Source of the DNA: CAZPMC01 sp964587755
GTDB taxonomy: Bacteria; Bacillota; Clostridia; Acetivibrionales; DTU013
DNA: 27,146 nt
Direction: 5' to 3'
NCBI GenBank assembly: GCA_964587755.1
Contig: CAZPMC010000032.1
Location: 1-27,146, forward strand
Part shown: one piece after another, positions 23,521 to 27,146 of the stretch
How the letters are laid out: each line of letters opens with the position of its first letter
How positions within the stretch are numbered: the first letter of the stretch is position 1
Made by a program: the position numbers and the translations under genes
The notes under the pieces: generated by a model
Databases searched by the model: none
What the model saw: only the letters and a program-made list of their open reading frames with translations
What the model was told of the DNA's origin: nothing

Positions 23521-24529
23521 GCCTCCTGATGTCATCCCCTGCGAATCTATATATATCAAAGCCCCCTGTTATGCGGGAGACAATTCTCTCGTCATAATAT
23601 TCGAAGAGCTGCTTCAAATCTATGTTTGTTGCTATTATAGTCTTGCAGGGCTTTCTTTTGTCATTGGCACATCGTGTATCAATAATGTTTAAAAGCTCGG
23701 CATACCGCATGGCGCTGGGGGATTCGGTGCCAAGGTCGTCTATTATTAAGAGCTCCACATCCAGAATGCTTTTATAAAACGTACTGTCGCTTTCTTCATC
23801 CCTGGAGGATTTGTAACGGTACTCGTATATGCTGTTAAAAAGGGAGGGAGCTGTCTGATACAGGACAGTATGGCCGGAATTCATAAGCTCTGCTGCAATG
23901 CAACTGGCCATAAAGGTTTTGCCAACGCCTGTCCGGCCACAAAAGAGCATATTCTTTGTCTGGCTGCTTGTAAAATTCCCGACAAATGTTTTACAGTTTT
24001 TAAAAATGTGGAGAATTTGCTCCTGTGGCGATTTTTTAATTCCGTATCTGCTTTCATCCTGTATATCGGAGTAATAATTGGGATTAAAGCTTTCAAAGCC
24101 TTCATTGCCAATGAAAGCAAGGTCTGACTTCTCATATATGTAATTAATAAGCTGCTGCTTATAGCAAGTGCAAACAGAACCGGCAACGCCTTCTGCGGAT
24201 ACGATGCCTGTATCCATGCATTTATCACACTCGTAGGAGGGCTCTAAATAGTTTTCTGCAAAACCGTTGTCCAGCAGTAGCTCTTTTCTTTCGGCTTTAA
24301 GGCTGTCGATTGTTTCGGACAGTTTTTTGGAAGCCACCTCAGGCTCCAAAAGACCTTCAAGAAGCATTTTGTTGTAATTTAAGCCTGCACGGTTTATCTC
24401 GTCCTCTATTTCCCCAAGCCGGGGAATGGCAGAGTAAAGAGAATCCTTTTTCTCACGAAGCCTTTCATCTGCATTCAACCGTCTTCTTTCATATTCCGTT
24501 TTTATCATATTATGTATACTTGAGCTCAT
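23501..24529 (-). CDS. DnaC/DnaI-like replicative helicase loader ATPase
   Basis: A 342-residue AAA+ protein. The N-terminal ~90 residues are a charged coiled-coil region. Then comes a cysteine cluster, C101/C104 and C120/C122, probably binding zinc as in DnaI. The ATPase domain has Walker A GRTGVGKT (198-205), Walker B LLIIDDLG (D264, D265) and a C-terminal SRI..GF sensor region. Together with the DnaD-domain gene just upstream (14 bases apart on the minus strand) it resembles a primosome module that loads the replicative helicase. IstB-type transposition helpers have a similar core, but no transposase is near and the N-terminal zinc region favours a host loader. ATG at 24529 follows AAGGGA on the minus strand. 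Confidence 0.9.
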   Translation of the reverse strand: MSSSIHNMIKTEYERRRLNADERLREKKDSLYSAIPRLGEIEDEINRAGLNYNKMLLEGLLEPEVASKKLSETIDSLKAERKELLLDNGFAENYLEPSYECDKCMDTGIVSAEGVAGSVCTCYKQQLINYIYEKSDLAFIGNEGFESFNPNYYSDIQDESRYGIKKSPQEQILHIFKNCKTFVGNFTSSQTKNMLFCGRTGVGKTFMASCIAAELMNSGHTVLYQTAPSLFNSIYEYRYKSSRDEESDSTFYKSILDVELLIIDDLGTESPSAMRYAELLNIIDTRCANDKRKPCKTIIATNIDLKQLFEYYDERIVSRITGGFDIYRFAGDDIRRLKKGVL

Positions 24530-24543
24530 TTTGTTCCCTTCTT

Positions 24544-25524
24544 TTATACATCTTTGTACAGGTTTTCAAAATACTCGTCATCGTATTTTCTCTGATCAAA
24601 ATTGCCCTTTTGCGGTACGACACCTACCTTTTGGCGTGCTCTGCCGGATGATACCGATTTTGATTTCCAGGCACCCTCGGCCGCAATGATTTCCTCTTTA
24701 GTCATATAACCCTTTTTATGCCAATCAGTCAATATTGAATTAATATATTCGAAGCTGGGAGTGACGGCTGAGGTGGTACGCTTTAACGCCTGCTCGATAA
24801 TATCGAAATCATATCCGTATTCATTTACCCATCTTTCTAAATATGCTTCCTCATATTCCGTCAGGTAGCCTTGTTTCCTGAGCTTCTTCATTATTTTGCT
24901 TCTTATATTTTTAAGATTTTGCGTTTCAAGGGAATACTTATCCAAATCAAAGCTGTTTTTGATATTTTTGCTGTGCCAGCTTTCAGCTACCTTTGCAATA
25001 TATGGGCGGGACAAACCCTTATAGTCATAACAATGTTTAAAGAGGGCAAACATAACGTCCTCGTCAAACTGGTACTTGTCAAACCATGCATCAATATCAG
25101 TGTACCAGGACGGGGACATAGTACCTTGGAAAAAAGCATTATTAATGCTTGCAATAACTTTATTGCGCTTTTTGTTTCTTTCAATGTTTTTAGCTGCTTC
25201 ATCAGCGGTCGAGGTTGTCTTAGGTCTGTAGAGCTTTCTGATTTCAAGCTCTTTTAGGTCATTAAGTACGACACCGGTAGTAGTTCTTTTCAAAACCCCC
25301 AACTCTTCCAAACGGATAAAAGCCGACTTTACACGCTCAGGTGACATATCAAGCTTCTTTGCAATATCATCAGCCGATGCGCGTTTGTTGCGGCTTCCGA
25401 GGAATAAACAGTAGACATAGACCTTCACATAATCGCCTTCCAGAGAAGGCAGGTATTCTGTAATAAAAACATCCGGTACAAGGGTATCGGAGTATAATAA
25501 AGACAAATTTGAATTAAAAACCAT
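24544..25524 (-). CDS. DnaD-domain replication initiation protein
   Basis: A 326-residue protein with a winged-helix N-terminal domain (~1-100: ADDIAKKLDMSPERVKSAF and on) and two DnaD-type C-terminal (DDBH2) units, one at ~145-205 and one at ~215-285. The second carries the family motif YINSILTDWHKKG. In Bacillus, DnaD works in primosome assembly at oriC and at restart sites, opening DNA for the DnaB/DnaI loader system. The tail (~290-326) is basic and disordered. It is the first gene of a minus-strand pair with the helicase loader. The ATG at 25524 has GAGG about 11 bases upstream, somewhat far. A TATAAT on the minus strand (25554-25559) could be its -10, but the -35 is weak. Confidence 0.9.
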   Translation of the reverse strand: MVFNSNLSLLYSDTLVPDVFITEYLPSLEGDYVKVYVYCLFLGSRNKRASADDIAKKLDMSPERVKSAFIRLEELGVLKRTTTGVVLNDLKELEIRKLYRPKTTSTADEAAKNIERNKKRNKVIASINNAFFQGTMSPSWYTDIDAWFDKYQFDEDVMFALFKHCYDYKGLSRPYIAKVAESWHSKNIKNSFDLDKYSLETQNLKNIRSKIMKKLRKQGYLTEYEEAYLERWVNEYGYDFDIIEQALKRTTSAVTPSFEYINSILTDWHKKGYMTKEEIIAAEGAWKSKSVSSGRARQKVGVVPQKGNFDQRKYDDEYFENLYKDV

Positions 25525-25611
25525 TTTAATATAACCTCACAATTAATACTCATATTATAACATATCGGACACGTCATAACACTACATATAAATAATGCCA
25601 GAGAAATTTAG

Positions 25612-25640
25612 TTGATTTTAATTCAAGGATGTATTATTAT
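25612..25640 (+). promoter_or_regulatory. Candidate promoter of tRNA-Arg
   Basis: TTGATT (25612-25617, 4 of 6), a 17-base spacer and TATTAT (25635-25640, 5 of 6), about 22 bases upstream of the mature tRNA 5' end. Confidence 0.5.
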
Positions 25641-25661
25641 ATATTATGCATTAAAAAATAT

Positions 25662-25738
25662 GCGCCCATAGCTCAACTGGATAGAGCGTCTGGCTACGGA
25701 CCAGAAGGTTGTGGATTCAAGTTCTGCTGGGCGCGCCA
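25662..25738 (+). tRNA. tRNA-Arg, anticodon ACG
   Basis: The cloverleaf folds by hand: acceptor GCGCCCA with TGGGCGC, a D arm with GCTC and GAGC, anticodon stem TCTGG/CCAGA around the loop CTACGGA (anticodon ACG at 25696-25698), and a T arm with loop TTCAAGT and two G-U pairs. The discriminator is G and CCA is encoded. A34 is presumably edited to inosine so that it reads CGU, CGC and CGA. It stands alone, followed by its own terminator. Confidence 0.97.
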
Positions 25739-25739
25739 A

Positions 25740-25777
25740 AACCCCTCTGAGAGTTTCTTCAGAGGGGTTACTTTTTT
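25740..25777. terminator. Terminator after tRNA-Arg, probably used from both strands
   Basis: AACCCCTCTGA (25740-25750) pairs perfectly with TCAGAGGGGTT (25759-25769), followed on the plus strand by six T (25772-25777). On the minus strand the same stem is followed by a TTTT run, so it can also end the CdaR-family transcript, whose stop codon is 29 bases away. Confidence 0.9.
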
Positions 25778-25805
25778 ACCGTCGTCTTGTTTCTTCCCCC
25801 TTGCT

Positions 25806-26876
25806 TCAATGAAGCTTAAATTGAATATAAGCACACATCAGGGTGAACAAGTCTCTATAATTGTAAGGGTCCAAACCTGTTATTTTATGAATCTTTTCTA
25901 TTCGATAACGCAGTGTATTCCGGTGAATATGCAGTTCATCTGCAACCACGTTCATTTCCCCGTTATTGTTAAAATATGAAAGCAATGTTTCCAACAGGTA
26001 TTGGTTTTCCTCATCCATCAGCTCATTCAGGCTATTGGAGTGCTTGGCCCCAAAATTTGACATAGACATGCCGGACACCATTGCATCTATGTATCTGACA
26101 TCGGGATAAAAAAATGTGTTGGCACTGGGCCATATAATACATCCAAGTCGCAGTGCTGAGTGAGCCTGTAATAGAGAATTATTGATTATACGTTCCTGCT
26201 CACCAAATCCCACAAGTATATTGTGGTTTTTTTCGATTAAATCGTTCAGATGCGGGAGAAGAACATTTATGTCGCTGAAAATCAGTATGTAGCTGGTAGG
26301 CGAGACCCGAATATAATAATCAAAGAAATCCTTATTATAGTAGTTTTCAAACAGATTTGGATCGTCATAATCGGGCGGCAGGCGAACGATGGCTATACGC
26401 CGGGGCTTACTAACATCAATATTTAGTCCTTTTCCACGGGTAATAAAATCAGTACTGTAATCAGAGGACAAATACACCCACTCCGCTAAAAACTGGGACT
26501 TGAGCTGCTGCGCCACTTGTTTTGTGCTTAGCAAAGCTTCCTGCTCAATTAAAAGCTCAATTGAACACTTGACAAGCTTGATAATCTCTATGACCCTTCG
26601 GACATCGCCGCTTATTCCTACAGCTCCTGCAACCTTTCCGCGAAAATGGAAGGGCATGTTGACGCCTTCCTTCATTCCGTTGCTGTTCCTATGGACAATC
26701 TCAACACAGTTGTTTTTAATGGCTTTTAGTGCTAATTCGTGTGGCTGTCCAATACGGCTACGGTCACCGCTTGCAATGATAATTCCTGTATTGTCTATTA
26801 TATTTATGCTATAAGGTACAATTTTCATCATATAGTCGACAATGTTCTGTGCAGTTATGCTATTAATAGTTCCCAT
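25806..26876 (-). CDS. CdaR-family (sugar diacid/PucR-type) transcriptional regulator
   Basis: A 356-residue regulator. Residues ~5-135 are the putative sugar-diacid recognition domain (AQNIVDYMM, INIIDNTGIIIASGD, then FHFRGKVAGAVGISGD). Residues ~140-270 are the diverged GGDEF-like middle domain. The C-terminus holds the PucR-type helix-turn-helix: NVVADELHIHRNTLRYRIEKIHKITGLD would span its recognition helix, of which HRNTLRYR is the hallmark. CdaR of E. coli activates glucarate/galactarate use; clostridial members sit beside varied carbon-use genes. Here none is adjacent inside the window, so its target may lie beyond the right edge, where a divergent promoter is found. ATG at 26876 has GGAG 11 bases upstream. 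Confidence 0.9.
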   Translation of the reverse strand: MGTINSITAQNIVDYMMKIVPYSINIIDNTGIIIASGDRSRIGQPHELALKAIKNNCVEIVHRNSNGMKEGVNMPFHFRGKVAGAVGISGDVRRVIEIIKLVKCSIELLIEQEALLSTKQVAQQLKSQFLAEWVYLSSDYSTDFITRGKGLNIDVSKPRRIAIVRLPPDYDDPNLFENYYNKDFFDYYIRVSPTSYILIFSDINVLLPHLNDLIEKNHNILVGFGEQERIINNSLLQAHSALRLGCIIWPSANTFFYPDVRYIDAMVSGMSMSNFGAKHSNSLNELMDEENQYLLETLLSYFNNNGEMNVVADELHIHRNTLRYRIEKIHKITGLDPYNYRDLFTLMCAYIQFKLH

Positions 26877-26940
26877 GAATTTGAATTCTCCGTTAAATTT
26901 ATCGTGGATTGAGATATAGTGACGATTTTGTTTGTCTTTA

Positions 26941-26969
26941 ATTATAGCTAAAATTATTTAAGTTAGCAA
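26941..26969 (-). promoter_or_regulatory. Candidate SigA promoter of the CdaR-family gene
   Basis: On the minus strand TTGCTA (26969-26964, 4 of 6), 17 bases, TATAAT (26946-26941, perfect). It lies about 65 bases upstream of the start codon. Confidence 0.6.
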
Positions 26970-27040
26970 TATTGATAGGTTGGGATAGTTTGCATAGAAA
27001 ATTCAATAAAAAAGTATTAGACATTGAGCATTGTGCACAT

Positions 27041-27068
27041 GACCAAAATTGCTGAGTCAATTTTGGTC
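27041..27068. repeat. 11-bp inverted repeat between divergent promoters
   Basis: GACCAAAATTG (27041-27051) pairs exactly with CAATTTTGGTC (27058-27068) around a 6-base loop. It is not followed by a T tract, so it is more likely an operator than a terminator. It lies just upstream of the rightward promoter and 70 bases from the CdaR promoter. A short palindrome TGTGCACA (27032-27039) adjoins it. Confidence 0.7.
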
Positions 27069-27077
27069 GCATGAATA

Positions 27078-27106
27078 TTGTCAACAAAAATGTAAGCATA
27101 TACAAT
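27078..27106 (+). promoter_or_regulatory. Rightward SigA-type promoter for a gene beyond the window
   Basis: TTGTCA (27078-27083, 5 of 6), a 17-base spacer and TACAAT (27101-27106, 5 of 6). No start codon with a ribosome binding site follows before the window ends, so the regulated gene lies to the right. Confidence 0.6.
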
Positions 27107-27146
27107 TAGAATTATCCTAAATGCAGATAAGCTATCGGCTAAAAAA

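Noticed and set aside
23501..24529. Helicase-loader gene as an IstB transposition helper
   Set aside because: No IstA-type transposase or inverted repeats nearby, and it is paired with a DnaD-domain gene, which indicates the chromosomal primosome.
25629..25979. Plus-strand open frame of 116 codons over the tRNA-Arg
   Set aside because: It reads through the tRNA, its terminator and the antisense of the CdaR-family gene, so it is not a real gene.

Overview
The window looks like a chromosomal segment of an anaerobic, endospore-forming, low-GC Gram-positive bacterium of the class Clostridia. The support is a full-length pyruvate:ferredoxin oxidoreductase; five proteins of spore assembly or germination families (a CotS-type coat kinase, YabG, Veg, a SipL-like DUF3794/LysM protein, YpeB); strong GGAGG-type ribosome binding sites; and AT-rich intergenic DNA. 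The gene style resembles Ruminiclostridium/Acetivibrio-type cellulolytic clostridia, but that is an impression, not a proof. I see no transposase, integrase, CRISPR array or rRNA.

Layout. (1) 1-310: no recognisable gene; the first ~150 bases are clearly GC-richer than what follows. (2) 311-3841: nifJ, closed by a terminator. (3) 3961-5628: a zinc-ribbon membrane protein of unknown role, closed by a terminator. (4) 5784-11590: a sporulation/housekeeping block holding the CotS-family kinase, yabG, veg (two tandem near-consensus promoters), sipL, ispE and a GntR/FCD regulator. It matches the Bacillus order yabG-veg-(sspF)-ispE-(purR), with sipL occupying the middle. (5) 11649-14927: a three-gene cluster of a two-domain AAA+ ATPase, a PspA/IM30 (ESCRT-III superfamily) protein and a two-helix membrane protein with a long coiled coil. 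(6) 15168-16754: a FapA/DUF342 protein behind a 20-bp tandem repeat. (7) 16785-22460: a YhaO-like nuclease and a YhaN-like ATPase that overlap, a lipoprotein with SH3 domains and a degenerate NlpC/P60 domain, then ypeB behind a terminator-like leader hairpin. (8) 22486-23520: a CPBP membrane protease. (9) Minus strand 25524-23501: a DnaD-domain protein and a DnaC/DnaI-like helicase loader. (10) tRNA-Arg(ACG) on the plus strand, a terminator usable in both directions, and a CdaR/PucR-type regulator on the minus strand. At the right edge an inverted repeat and a good promoter point out of the window.

How the parts fit. Block 4 mixes spore-coat morphogenesis (CotS kinase, YabG protease, SipL) with isoprenoid synthesis (IspE), and strong terminators and promoters cut it into separately controlled units. 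Block 5 is the best candidate for an under-described system: a membrane-remodelling PspA polymer, a AAA+ motor that could disassemble or remodel it, and a membrane anchor, a layout that recalls ESCRT-III/Vps4. Block 7 joins DNA-end processing proteins to envelope and germination proteins, and its lipoprotein has lost the residues expected for NlpC/P60 catalysis.

Several start codons were moved from the longest reading frame to positions supported by ribosome binding sites: 3961, 5784, 8312, 11649 (TTG), 14133, 19969 and 21069 (TTG).
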